Assembly (NCBI GenBank): GCA_033977485.1
Contig: CM066985.1
Coordinates: forward strand, 76,637,045 to 76,701,044
DNA length: 64,000 nt
DNA from: Hydrangea macrophylla
Taxonomy: Eukaryota; Streptophyta; Magnoliopsida; Cornales; Hydrangeaceae
Reading direction: 5' to 3'
The position numbers and the translations under genes are program-made. Numbering within the stretch: position 1 is the first letter of the stretch; each line of letters begins with the position of its first letter. The notes beneath the pieces were generated by a model, which was not told the origin of the DNA, made no database searches, and saw nothing but the letters and a program-made list of their open reading frames with translations. This document shows positions 11,955-23,041 of the stretch, in pieces.

Positions 11955-13205
11955 AGAGCACAACGAATCTTCTCAATGCATCTCCATCATTATGGATGGA
12001 TCCAACTATATACTCTGGGCTCTAGCCATGTCCAATTTTCTTCAGGGACACAAACTTTGGCGCATTATCACAGGTGATATTACTAAACCTACTCAGGCCG
12101 AAGAAGAAACTCAAGTCAAATTCAATGAATGACTTGAGGATTAGGATAGCAAAAACCACAAGATCACCACGTGGGTCCGTAACACTTGCGCTCCCTCTAT
12201 CAGTCTCCAGTTTGGTAGATTCATCACTGCCAAATCTCTTTGGAACTTTCTAGCCAAGCGTTATACCACTGATAATCTAGCTCACCAATATAAATTCTTA
12301 AGCACTCTCCATCGCATGAAGCAACAACTCGGGTAAACAATCAACAGTTTTCTCTCTGAAATACATTATGTTTAGGATCAGCTCATGTCTTCCAAGCTTG
12401 AATTTACAGATGCAACTATGCTGAGAGTTCTCTTCCTATCGAGATCACCAACTCCTGGTTCTCTTTTTAATGGCTCTTACTTATGATTTTGAACATGTTT
12501 GCGCATCACACCTTCATCGAAGTCCATTACTGACTCTAGATCAAGCAGTCATTGAACTTCTCTCTGAGGAAACTCGTCTTGGTACTCGCAGAAACCTGCT
12601 ATTGATAGTGTTCTCGCTGCTCCCAAAGGACCGCCTTTCGACACTGTCCATGCTACTCATCAGGGGTATCCACCCAAAAATCGTTCACAATCTAATTACT
12701 AATCCAAGAATCATTCTCAATCCCAACAACATCACCCCCAACCTCTGGCTCCTCCAAACCATGGTGTAACTACTGCAAAATAGGTAGTCACACTCTTTTG
12801 GATTGTCATGTTCGAACTTGTAAATACTGCTGTAAGCAAGGTCCAGGTCATCTTCAGTATGACTACTTACAATATCTTGCCAAACAACACTCCATGCCTC
12901 GCGGTGGTTCCTCCAAATCTGCTGCTACTACAGTCGATCACTCATCCTCTAATGCTTTTGTCGAAGGGCTTACTGCCTCTCATGTGGAAGATATTGTCAA
13001 ATAATTTATTGCTCAATCTGGTAATCCCACTCCCAGTACTTTCTCCGTAACTTCAGGTTATTCATCTTGGTTTTTTTACTCTGGCTGTTGTAACCATATA
13101 ACACTGAATCCTACTCTTTTTTTTACCACAATCTCTGTTGCTCATACACCAACCATTCAAATTGCTGAAGGTACTCCAATGTCGGTTAGTCATATAGGCA
13201 TGGTT
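11955..13205 (+). pseudogene. Copia gag and start of protease, decayed
   Basis: Pieces in three frames read as a Copia gag of the UBN2/retrotran_gag type: WMDPTIYSGL-like N-terminus, WVRNTCAPSISLQF near 12170-12215, SLWNFLAKRYTT near 12237-12270 and LGxTINSFLSEIHYV near 12330-12370. A CCHC-like knuckle (CKYCCKQGPGH) lies near 12820-12855. The start of the protease (WFFYSGCCNHITLNPT) lies near 13068-13115, where the catalytic aspartate of the DSG motif is replaced by tyrosine. Frames change repeatedly and stops are frequent. The sequence stops where the Tekay element begins. Confidence 0.8.
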
Positions 13206-15302
13206 TATAACAGCTGTAATTGTGTTATTACATTTCATTACATTGTCATGCGTAATAATGTGATGTGTTGTGCATTTTGGCACATGTGTGAGTAAATTTT
13301 GACTCACGAGTTGAGTTGGGTGTCTGTGTTAGAGAACCCTTTGAGACGGTCTTGAATGAGTTTTTGATGTTGTGAAGTCTCTCCGAGTATGAGACGTTCA
13401 TTGTGGAATAACTTAAATGTTTATCTAAAAAAAAATGTTTACTTGTGTATTTCACTCTCTGTATTATTATTTGGTTTAGATTATATTTCTGTTATCAATT
13501 TTAACATCCGGTTGAGGACAAATTAACACGCTTTAGAATTGGTAGGCTAAGTAGCAATTTCATAATACCATGTAAAAATTTGCGTTTAGCACACAAACGG
13601 AATTTAGGCGACAACTTCTATAATTTTTAGTTTTCACTCGTGAAGCTATGTAGAAAGTTTTGAAGACTGATTAGAAGTTTTGAGAACTCGCGAGGAGGTA
13701 ACCATAATTCTGAAGAGTCGTGCCTATATATAAACTCATGAGATATTTTCATTAGTTCAAACCCTAAATTAGAAATTCAAGAGATGAGATTTGGGGATTT
13801 GGTTGCTTAGAGCTTTCCGGCACAAATCGACAACCTTCTATCCATTTGTATTTCCCCAGATTTCATATTCGAACTCCTTAAGGTAAGGCTTCATTTTGAT
13901 ATCCGTTAGGCCTTGTTTGGCTAAGTTTTTCGAAAACCCTTTTTCAATAATTTTCCTAAAAAGTTGATAATTAGAATTCTGATCGATATGAATTCTATTA
14001 GAAGGATTACTACACGTTCTTTGTACTCGGGTTTTCCTTGGATCGTATTTTAGCAGCGTAAATCAGAGGTGAGTGATTCAACTACGTGTTTAGAATGATT
14101 TCTTGACATATATTCATGTTTTGTATGAAAAAAACATGAGTTACTATATAGATATATATTGTGTAGCCCAGTTGTACGATGAAATGTTTGGATTATGTCA
14201 AAAGTACGGTGAAATGTATTTAATCATGTTTAGTTGGTATTTGGGTCAAAGGAACACGTGGTACCAAGCCATCGTTGAGGAGCCGTTATAGGCATAAGGT
14301 CACACGTTTGAAGAAAAGAAACGTGTATCTTATCTTTTTGCGTGGACTTATTGGCGAAGAGTCATGGATAAGGAGTATGGAACGTACACACGAGACTCCG
14401 GAGACTAGTATAAAATGTAGAGATATGAATGCGAGCATGTTTTTCATTCATAGGTGCATTGTTATTTTATTCACTAAGCGTTAGCTTAAATAAATCAAAT
14501 ATGTGTGGTTATTCAAATAACCATTGCAAGTATGAATACTGGTGAGGAATCAGAGAAGTGATCCCGAGGTATTGGGAGTTTACCTAGAAGGTGACTCATC
14601 ACGTTCAACTCGTAGTTTTGTAATAAAAGTGGATAATAGCCTTGTATTTGTTTTATTTCTTTTCCAAGTGTTGAAAGGAATTATCTTCAAGTAAACTAGA
14701 ACTACGTTTGTATTGACTTGGAGAACATGGAATGGGTTGGTTAAGTTGTTATGAATCCGAACCCTCGAGTTCGTGTTTTGCATGTCTTACTTGTAGACTT
14801 AAATTTTAGATTTAAGGTTTGAGATATGTTACGATCGCAAGGGTCGCGTGACCTTAGGTAATATCCTAGTGCAAGAAGGATTGCTGTCAGGGGGTCATTC
14901 GACCGGTCAAAGGGGACAGTTCGACCGGTTGAAGTGCCATTTGCTATGAAGGATTGTTGCTGAGGGGTCACTCGACAAGTCGAACGGGACATCTCGACCA
15001 GTCGAAATGGCCATTGCATGAAAACTTTTTATACCCTTTTCGAGAATCATTTAAATGGTTTGATTGGTTTTTAGGGCAACTTTGGGACCCCTTTGAATAT
15101 AAATTCATTTATTTTAAAATATAATTACGTTTTCAAATTTATACGAATTTTACTAACTTCGAGTGTATCATTTTAAAGGAGCGACTGCTCATCATTATCT
15201 TTAAGGTTCTTTTCTCCACTGCTACAATTTGAAATGAGTAGAAAGAGCCTCAATGGCATGCCACGGGCTTCGGTTCTGTTATTGTGGGACCGAGCTGTGA
15301 CA
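13206..15302 (+). repeat. 5' LTR of the Tekay element
   Basis: 2097 bp ending GAGCTGTGACA. A TATA box (CCTATATATAAAC) is near 13720. A module of four TCGACC/GTCGA palindromes lies at 14889-15007. Only the first 660 bp recur at the 3' end. Confidence 0.8.
14889..15007. repeat. TCGACCGGTCAA palindromic module in Tekay LTR
   Basis: Four related palindromes (TTCGACCGGTCAA, TTCGACCGGTTGA, CTCGACAAGTCGA, CTCGACCAGTCGA) separated by short GGGAC/GTC spacers. Confidence 0.75.
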
Positions 15303-15307
15303 TTTAG

Positions 15308-15319
15308 TGGTATCAGAGC
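15308..15319 (+). other. Tekay primer-binding site
   Basis: TGGTATCAGAGC, complementary to the 3' end of initiator Met tRNA, 5 nt after the LTR end. Confidence 0.9.
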
Positions 15320-15530
15320 TTAAGTTTAGAGCCTTAGGAACAAGGGCTATTATATGCTGAGTGACGTCAAGTGGAATGTATGTTTATGATGATAATATTG
15401 TGTCATTGTAGAGATGCTTCGTATGTTTGCATCTATTGTTTGTTATGACAAACTGTGCACATATATATCTTGTGGCATATCATGCATAGTCATTATGCAT
15501 TGTACTCAACAGGGTGAACATTTGAACTGC

Positions 15531-16680
15531 CATGATTGAGACGATAAGAGAGTTGTCACCGCATTCACGGATGGATCAAATAGTGAATATGGTGGGAAAT
15601 TTTGTTCAAGCTGTAAGTGAACGAGATCAGATGAATGTTTAGGTCCCACCAGTTGAAGTTCATTACATAAATGCACCATCAGTACCACGACCTCAACACA
15701 CAATCGTAGAACAATTCCATAAATGGAAACCGACTTTGTATAATAAACAAGTTGACATAGACTTGGCTGATCATTGGATGATGGACATGGAGTGACATTT
15801 GCCATACTGTGATATGCACTGATGAAGAGAAAATTCTTTGTGCATCTGATACGTTGATGGGAGAAGCATTGGATTGGTGGAATAATGTGCTTGAGCAAGG
15901 GAAACCAACTATGTGGGAAGCATTTAAAGTCGAATTCAACAAGCAATTCTTTTTGTGATCATCGCATACTCAGAAACATCAAGAGTTTGCGAGTTTAGTC
16001 CAGAGAGATATGATTGTGAGTGAGTACGTTTCTCATTATAATTCTTTGTTACGTTTTGGGAAAACTGCCATTCCGACTGATGAGGATAAAGCTCGTAAGT
16101 TGAGGAAGGGCTTAGGGATAATATCCGTAGCCGTGTTGATATGCTACAACACCCGATTATTTCTCTAGTAGAGGAAGCTGCCTGTATCGCAAAGAAAAGT
16201 GTCAATCGATATCAACAAAGACAACAAGGGAAGAGAGCCAATGACAATAAGAGCAAGGGTCAGGGGAATGCAAAGAAACCGTTTATGAAAAGTTCGGGAT
16301 CATATGTGGGTAGCAAAGGAGGGAGTACATTCATTGGAGACTCGAGACCGTTATGCCCAACATGTAACCTGTGACACAAGGGGCTTGCTATCAACTGAGC
16401 ACCTACTATCTTTGCAAGCTACTAGGGCACATAGCCAGGAGTTGTCCTTTGAACGAATATGACTATAGCGAACACAACCTCGAACACCAAAAGCTATAAC
16501 CTGGAGATGAGAGGAAAATATTTTGAGTGTAGACAACCGGGGCATATAGCAAAGAACTATCCGAGTAGGAGACAATCGGGAATGAGTACCGAGCTTTGAG
16601 TGTACCAAACGGGTCATATAAGGTAATCGCGCAACAAGAAGGTTGATATTTTCAGCTCAGACCAGGGAATACGAATGATA
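15531..16680 (+). pseudogene. Tekay gag, decayed
   Basis: Plus-strand fragments match a chromovirus gag: an N-terminal stretch with SPHSRMDQIVNMVGNFVQ near 15555, then LMGEALDWWNNVLEQGKP near 15855-15905 and MWEAFKVEFNKQF near 15910-15950 from the capsid core. KSVNRYQQRQQGKRAND lies near 16196-16245 and degenerate CCHC knuckles follow to about 16625. The product would be the particle-forming protein. The frame is broken by several stops and small indels (for example TGA near 15956), so it is non-functional. Confidence 0.8.
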
Positions 16681-16684
16681 CAGT

Positions 16685-16936
16685 CATATAAGGTATTCTT
16701 CCTATTTGTTCATATCCTGCACGTATACTTATGGATTCTGGTTCAACGCATTCATTTGTGTCTTGTGGTTTTGTTAAGCATTTAACCGTTAAGTCTGAAC
16801 CGCTAGGATATGATTTGTGTGTATCATTTGCCTATTAGTGAACCGTTAGTAACTTCTTCGGTACTCAAGTCGTGTGAGATCAAGATAGGTGATAAGGTCT
16901 TTAGCGTCGATTTGATTCCATTGATAGTAAACTACT
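16685..16936 (+). pseudogene. Tekay protease, first part
   Basis: The retropepsin motif LMDSGSTHSFVSCGFV occurs near 16729-16780. The domain is cut at 16936 by the nested element and resumes at 27191 with DVILGMDWL. Two stops occur in between. Confidence 0.75.
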
Positions 16937-19527
16937 TGTAGACACCCCATTTTGCCCAACCCAATCATTTCAAAAATAAAGTACTCATTGACACGAGCAT
17001 GTCGTTTTTTGAATCTTCCCAATCTGACCTCAAATGAAAAAGATATTGCAAGTCAAAACTATGGGGTCAAAAGTTCAACAATCTCCCATGCACCCGACCA
17101 CACATGACTATTGCTCCACAAATTTTTTTTTTGACAAAACACTTTCGGTGGATTCATAAAAGAGAAAAAACAAAAAAAAAATAAATAAATAAATAAAACA
17201 CCCAACACAATGTTGGGATCCCATCTTCATATTACTTTTCTTTTCTTTTTCCTATCACTCACTTCTTTGTCTCCCACTCTCCTTTCTTTTTCTTTTCACT
17301 TCTCACCCTCTTCTCTTCTTTCTAATACAAATACTCATTCCTCACATCTACACAAGGGGAGGGAGCAGCCCTACTCCCTCATCTCTTCCTCATCTCTCTT
17401 CTCCAACCTCAATCACTAATGAAGCACCAAACAGTCCATGTTGCTAAAGTCCATTGCTACGATGATAATCAAAATATCAACACGAATTCATTTTTTATTC
17501 AAATCATATGAAACCAAGTGCAAAGTGTTCCTAACTCAATGATATTAGTCTGTGATTTTTTTCGGAATTTAAAAAAAAATTGTATGATCCATTTTCAAAA
17601 CACAAACACAAAAGGCATATAATCTGCCAGAAACATCACAGCAGTGACACCAGATCACGTTCACTGTTTGGACTATAGCCTCTTACCTACTCCTGTGAAT
17701 TTTTTATTTTTTTTGGATCCGTTTAGTTTTTGTAAAAATTCGTACAATTTCAGTCGACAGTGCAGTCCCTTTTTCTGAGTAAAGGTGCTTCTAAACTCAA
17801 TTTCTCCCAAACTACAAAAGATATTGCAAAATGGGTTCTACCATGGAAACTAGACTCATTTGGGAACTTTCTCTCAAAATTTCAAAAAATTGGGAACACC
17901 AGAACCTCTCCATTCCATTTTTGGAAAACTTCTCTCAAAGCTATGAAAAAAACTGCAATTCGAAATAAACTTTTGTAGAACTTTGCTTTTATCTCTTTCA
18001 TTTGGGGGTTTTGATCTTTTTCAAATGAATAAAGTCTAGTATATTAGAAAACTTCTTTTAAAAAAAAGAATAAAAAAAAAACAGAAACAAAAAAAAAACG
18101 AGAAAGAAATCCTTTTTTTCTTTTACCAATTATTCAAGTTTATCAAGTTGTTCAATAACTTTGATAAATAGAAATTTGTTCATCTTTACACTTTTATTAA
18201 AACCAAATATGCCTAACTTATCGAGTTGATTAATAACTTTGATAAAAGGAAATTCAAACATCTTTTTCAGTCACCTGGGCACCGTCCCTTTCTTCCGGTA
18301 TAAAATAATAAAAAAAAAAACAAAAAAGATAGACAAAAAAAATACAAAAAGTGGACTTTCTCAAAATAAACTCCAACGCCACCATTGCTTGGGATCTGCA
18401 AACAGCACAGGTAAGACATGTAAGTCTTCTCACTCTTAATGGGCCCCAACGCTTACTTCTGACACAAAATAAAAAAAAAAAAACCCTTTTCAGTCATTTG
18501 GGAACCGACCCTTTCTTCCAAAAAAAAAAAAAGAAAAGAAAAGAAGAAAAAAGATTGAAAAGAAAATACCAAAAAAAAATGGACATCCCTCAACTCAAAT
18601 GCCTCCCTTGTTCAAGATCTCCGAGCAACACAGGTAAAGTCAGGTAAGTTTTCTTATCATACATGCACTTTATCATATATTCTTAAAAGTTGGACACCGA
18701 CCCTTACTCCTGGCATAGGAATAAAAGAACAGAAAAAAAATACAAAATACAAAATACAAAAAAAAACACTTTACTCTTCACTTGTTTGCATAAGTTCGTT
18801 TCAATCTCAATCACTTTCCAAAATTCCTAGTTATACCATTTTTCACTCAAATCACTTTTCAAACTCACTACTTCAAAGGTTAAAGTCTAGGACTACACCG
18901 TGCAGGTTAAAGTTCCAAGCTACACCATCTTCTGCTCAAAACACTACTTCACACTCACATTGTCTAGATCGACCAAAATTTTCAAAACACATGCACACAC
19001 TCACACATACACAAAGCACAGAACTACGTATGGCCTAATTCTCGACTTGAGATACGTATGCAACCTCACACTTGGGTACAGCCATAACCATATCTATTTC
19101 TTTTTTCTTGTGCATCCTCACACTCTATTATCTTTCATTTATGCCCTGTTATCATGAAAATCACTAGAATTGGCAACCGTGCTTGCGCGGATATTCAAGG
19201 GTGCCTAATACCTTCCCTCAACATAACTGAGTCCCCGAACCCATATTTTAAAAGGTCTTTGGTTTTCACATGGCTATTCAGAGTCACACTTTTAAAGGGC
19301 CCACTTTTCTCAAAAGCTATTTTTTTTTTCAAAAGACGAAGTTGAATTACTTTTATTGTCTTTGAAGGGTCCTAACACCTAAATGTTAGGTGCCGATTAT
19401 GAACATTTCAAATAGGCCCTACCATACTCTTTTCATCACTTCCAATAAAATTCGTTGCATTTCACCCACTTTCAAAAAAAGCCAAGCCCACACGAAAGCC
19501 TGGCATGCCGAAAACGCGAGCGCAACA
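16937..19527 (+). repeat. Left LTR of the LBD-carrying element
   Basis: 2591 bp, close to 24560-27190 throughout. It contains several diverged copies of a GGGCACCGACCCTTACTTCCGGCA-type word near 18270-18720, each followed by A-rich runs. Confidence 0.92.
18265..18720. repeat. Degenerate tandem repeats inside the LTR
   Basis: Four spaced copies of a block with the words CACCGTCCCTTTCTTCC or CACCGACCCTTACTCC, then an A-rich stretch and AACTCCAACGCC/AACTCAAATGCC. The pattern recurs in the right LTR (25930-26400). Confidence 0.6.
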
Positions 19528-19529
19528 GC

Positions 19530-19547
19530 TGGCGACTCTGCTGGGGA
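19530..19547 (+). other. Primer-binding site of the LBD-carrying element
   Basis: TGGCGACTCTGCTGGGGA begins 2 nt after the LTR end. Its position is right for a primer site; the cognate tRNA was not determined. Confidence 0.7.
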
Positions 19548-20007
19548 TTTCACACTTAAGAGGACTCAGGCCGTCACTTCAGCAATTTTTATTACAATGG
19601 GGCATTTCTCTTTTTACTGATAATTTTGTTATACCTTTTCTTTTATGAATTCGTATTCTTATGTACAGGTGTTCACAACTCAGACTGAAATAAAGTTGCA
19701 AGGCCAATGCCAAAATTTGCAAAGGCCAATGCCTAAATCACTATACATACTACACACTAGCATGCAAGCATAACATACCCCTTCTTCAAGAAGAAACCTT
19801 GTAAGATTAGATAGGGAGATGAGTATGTGGCATTGCCGTCGTGGTGTCACCGTCGATACCGCACAGAAAACTCTCCCGCTCGAACCACCAACCTGAGAAA
19901 GTGCTTAGGCGCTGGGGGTTTGAAGGTTTGGGGACCAGGCCTAATTTAAGTTTGTATTAGACATTAGCCTCTCCACATGCTCTCATTCTCTACATATGCA
20001 TCAATGT
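19548..20007 (+). other. Leader of the LBD-carrying element
   Basis: No gene seen. It contains a duplicated word (GCAAGGCCAATGCC / GCAAAGGCCAATGCC near 19698-19730). Confidence 0.5.
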
Positions 20008-20230
20008 TTATACATCACTCTCTCTCTGTCACTCTCACTGACCCCTCTCTCGCTCTCTTTCTATCACTCTCACTGACCCCTCTCTCGCTCTCTTTCTGTC
20101 ACTCTCACTGACCCCTCTCTCTCTCTCTCTCTCTCTCCATGTGGGCTCTCTCTCTCTCTCACTCTCAACGACCTCTCTCTCTCTATCACTCTCACTGACC
20201 CGCTCTCTCTCTCTTTCTTTTTTATTTTTC
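20008..20230. repeat. CT-rich imperfect repeats upstream of the LBD frame
   Basis: Repeated CTCTCTCACTCTCACTGACCC units, a degenerate (CT)n minisatellite. Minus-strand Arg/Glu-rich frames over it are artefacts. CT-rich tracts are common in plant 5' leaders, so it could be part of the captured gene's 5' region. Confidence 0.7.
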
Positions 20231-20500
20231 CACCTGCCCCCTTTTCCTTGTCCCCCCTCGCGGATCTATTCCCCCTCTTTCTTCCTCTCCCTTTAAAGAC
20301 CCTCCATATCCCCTTCACTCTCTTTCCTTCTCACTCTAATGAACCTCTTTCTGTCTCACTCTCCTCCTCTTCCTTCTACCTCTTGGCAGAAACTCGTCTT
20401 TTTCTCGAAAAAAAAACTTACTCAACCTAAGATCTAAAACAAGCCCCGTATAGGAGCTTCCCAGAGAGATCGAGAAGAGGAGCAGAAAATTGTACCAAAA

Positions 20501-21640
20501 ATGGCTTTTAACACAAATCGTTGTGGCGCTTGTGTATATAATAGAAGACGGTGCAGAAGTGATTGTTCCATGGCTCCCTACTTTCAGTATCCAGAAAGTG
20601 TGAGGGATTATGAAGCCATTCACAAGTTTTTCGGAAGCACGAGCTTTCTACGCCTTATTGGAAAGGTATCCGAGGCAGACCATCGACAAACTATCTGCTC
20701 CCTTGTGTATGAAGCCACATCTAGACTTTAGGATCCCATTTTGGGTTGTATTTCTTACATCTTTTTTCTCGAACAACAAGTTCTAGAACTGAACAAACAG
20801 GTTTCACAACTCCAATCTCAGTCAAAAGAAGAGTCACCCAAACAATCCCTAGAGCCTTATGCCATGGAAGATCTAGATCACGACATAGAAATTCTTCATA
20901 ATTGTTCCAATCTCATTTCTCCAACAACAACTGCTCCAATCTCCTTTGAAATCTCTAGCCCTACCCATATTCCCCCTGTTACTCAAATTTGTACAACCTC
21001 TCCTTGGTCTAATTTGATCCGATCTTTAATATCTAGCAACTACCACCAAACTTCTCCAAGTTTGTTGAATCTCGCTACTCCCAACACAATTTCTCCAGTC
21101 CAGTCCTTACAATCTAGCAGCAACCACCAGACTTCTCCAAGTCCGTTGGATCTCGCTACTCCCAACACAATTTACCTAGTCTGATCCTTACAATCTAGCA
21201 GCAACCAACAGACTTCTCCAAGTCCGTTGGATCTTGCTACTCCCAACAAAATTTCTCCAGTCCGGTCCTTACAATCTAGCAGCAACCACCAGACTTCTCC
21301 AAGTCCGTTGGATCTCGCTACTCGTAACACAATTTCTCCAGTCTCTCGTCCTGCCCATACCACCTTTGTTACTACAACTTGCTCCTGTTGGTGTAATCTA
21401 GTCCAACACTCACAATCTAACAAGTCCCAGATTCCCTTGGATCAAACGGAAAAACCAGAGGTCCTAAGATATCCAAATCTCCCCATAAATCTTCAAGCAA
21501 GTTCATCAAAAGCACCTACTCCATCTATTGATCCTTACTCTTTATTCACTACCAATAACTTAGCTCAAAGCTCCTTCTTGGGTTTAATTGACATGATGGA
21601 GAGTCACATGTCTGTAAAAGGAAAAGAAAAAAAGTCATGA
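20501..21640 (+). pseudogene. LOB-domain (LBD) transcription-factor-like gene inside a retrotransposon
   Basis: From ATG 20501 a single frame runs 380 codons to TGA 21640, broken only by TAG at 20729-20731 (codon 77) and TGA at 21182-21184. The N-terminus has the LOB zinc motif: C8-x2-C11-x6-C18-x3-C22 in RCGACVYNRRRCRSDC. APYF, a GAS-type block (FFGSTSF, residues 43-49) and SLVYEAT (67-73) follow, then after the stop DPILGC (78-83), a hallmark of the family. Heptad-spaced hydrophobics follow at about 84-104 (EQQVLELNKQVSQLQSQ), like the class I coiled coil. LBD proteins are plant nuclear DNA-binding regulators of organ boundaries and lateral organs. The C-terminal half holds four 27-residue repeats. 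No intron is visible. Neither indels nor frame changes occur, only two nonsense codons, suggesting recent constraint or a young capture. The element supplies its surroundings, so expression would depend on the LTR or the CT-rich upstream stretch. Confidence 0.85.
21023..21346 (+). repeat. 81-bp tandem repeat, four units, in the LBD-like frame
   Basis: Units at 21023-21103, 21104-21184, 21185-21265 and 21266-21346 encode 27 residues each (SLQSSSNHQTSPSPLDLATP... type). Unit length is a multiple of three, so the frame is kept. The second in-frame stop is the last codon of unit 2. Confidence 0.9.
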
Positions 21641-22936
21641 GGTGGTATGTGCCTTAGAACTAAGGCTCTTTTTGTTTTTTTTTTTAAAAATCAAAAAACA
21701 AAATTTCAAAAAAAAAAGGAATGAACATCATGGTCCGTATTTGAGGTAGTCCCTGTATGTCGAGTGTGCGTGGGATTGAGCCCACATGTCTTACTACGCA
21801 TGTCCCTCCACTAGCTTAGTGTGGTTTGGACCTTTGGGTACTATTTTATAGGGAAAATGGGAGGGTAAGCATCCCAGGACGGTATTGTCCTCAGAAGTAA
21901 GCCTTGAAGAACATTAACCCAGTGTTCTGTGGAACGGACTATAAGATCTATATGGTTGCTGAAAAACGCGTAGGATTTCGTCAGCATTCGACCTCTGGAA
22001 GGAAGGCTCACGTTGGCAGAACTCTGTTCCCACTCATCAAAATCTAAATATACATTTGTATCATTGTAACTTTTAATATTAAAAAAAAATCCTCCTTAGC
22101 ACTATTTTTGCTTCTTATGCAATGTACCCTCACATTGGGCTATCAATTTAAGAATCAGCTATGGATATACTATCTCTTGTTACTAACATAAGTGCACTTT
22201 CTAAAATGAGGATTCTACTCCCTTATCATCACTTTCATAATCCACTTGTGTTTGCTATCATCAATCTGAATCAGCTCAAAGGCCAACATGATATGCTTGA
22301 TCATTTCTAATCCTTCATTCAGGCCTAATTCGATACAATGGTAGCACGTGTAAGTCAAAATTGCAAACATTGATATTATTAAGTCCAAGCAGTACCGACA
22401 TATTTGCAACTATCCAAATCATCTTGTTGCCAAGTAATTAGGCTACTCTACCTTCTAATACATTCTTACTTTTTCAAAACAAAACAAAAAAAAACAAAAA
22501 AAATATAAAAAGAAAAAGGAAAAGAGGAGAGAGAGAGTATCGGCACACACAAAAAAATAGAAAAGTCAAAAAAAGGAAAAGTGGGGAGAGAGAGATTGTC
22601 GGCCACGAGAAAAGAGAGAAGGAGAAAAGAAAAAAGAAAAAGGAGAAGAGACAGGGAGAGAGAGAAATTGTCAGTGGAGAGGGAAAGGAAAGAGCATAAA
22701 ACCTGCCCTCCGTCATTTCTCTTCTTTTCCTTCTTCTCAAGCTGCAACTCCCCCTCTCATTTCTGCATCTCTTCCCCTCTCTCTCCTCACTCTCTCATCT
22801 TTCACTCACTTCTCTCTCCTTACCATACTCATAGTTATTGTCTTCTACCATTGTGCCTTGCGATTACGACCAAGACCAGAAGTTTGATCTTGTTTCAGGC
22901 GTGTAGGTGCTCATAAAAAAAAGTTTGGAGAACGAC
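21641..22936 (+). other. Non-coding interior of the LBD-carrying element
   Basis: No family recognised. It includes a unique-looking stretch at 21720-22040 and a GA-rich then CT-rich low-complexity block (22490-22850) that gives long but compositionally biased frames on both strands. Confidence 0.5.
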
Positions 22937-23041
22937 ATGGATTTGGGTGAGATAATTATACTTTGTGAAGCATGCATTCTTTTTGAGATGGCTGTGTCGG
23001 CTGTAGCTTACTTCTTGCTCAAACGGCTTGATAACGAATAA
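22937..23041 (+). CDS. Possible 34-residue hydrophobic microprotein
   Basis: ATG at 22937 opens a 34-codon frame ending TAA at 23041. It starts MDLGEIIILCEACILFEM and has a roughly 20-residue hydrophobic core ending before KRLDNE, which could form one membrane segment. A CT-rich stretch resembling a plant 5' leader precedes it at 22740-22850. I know no family that matches, and a frame this short can arise by chance. It is listed only because the composition is non-random and its surroundings are otherwise non-coding. Confidence 0.2.
   Translation: MDLGEIIILCEACILFEMAVSAVAYFLLKRLDNE

Noticed and set aside
20070..20318. Arg/Glu-rich minus-strand frame
   Set aside because: Translation of the (CT)n-type repeat upstream of the LBD-like frame.
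22466..22916. Overlapping Ser/Leu/Phe-rich and Arg/Lys-rich frames on both strands
   Set aside because: GA/CT low-complexity sequence keeps several frames open by composition.
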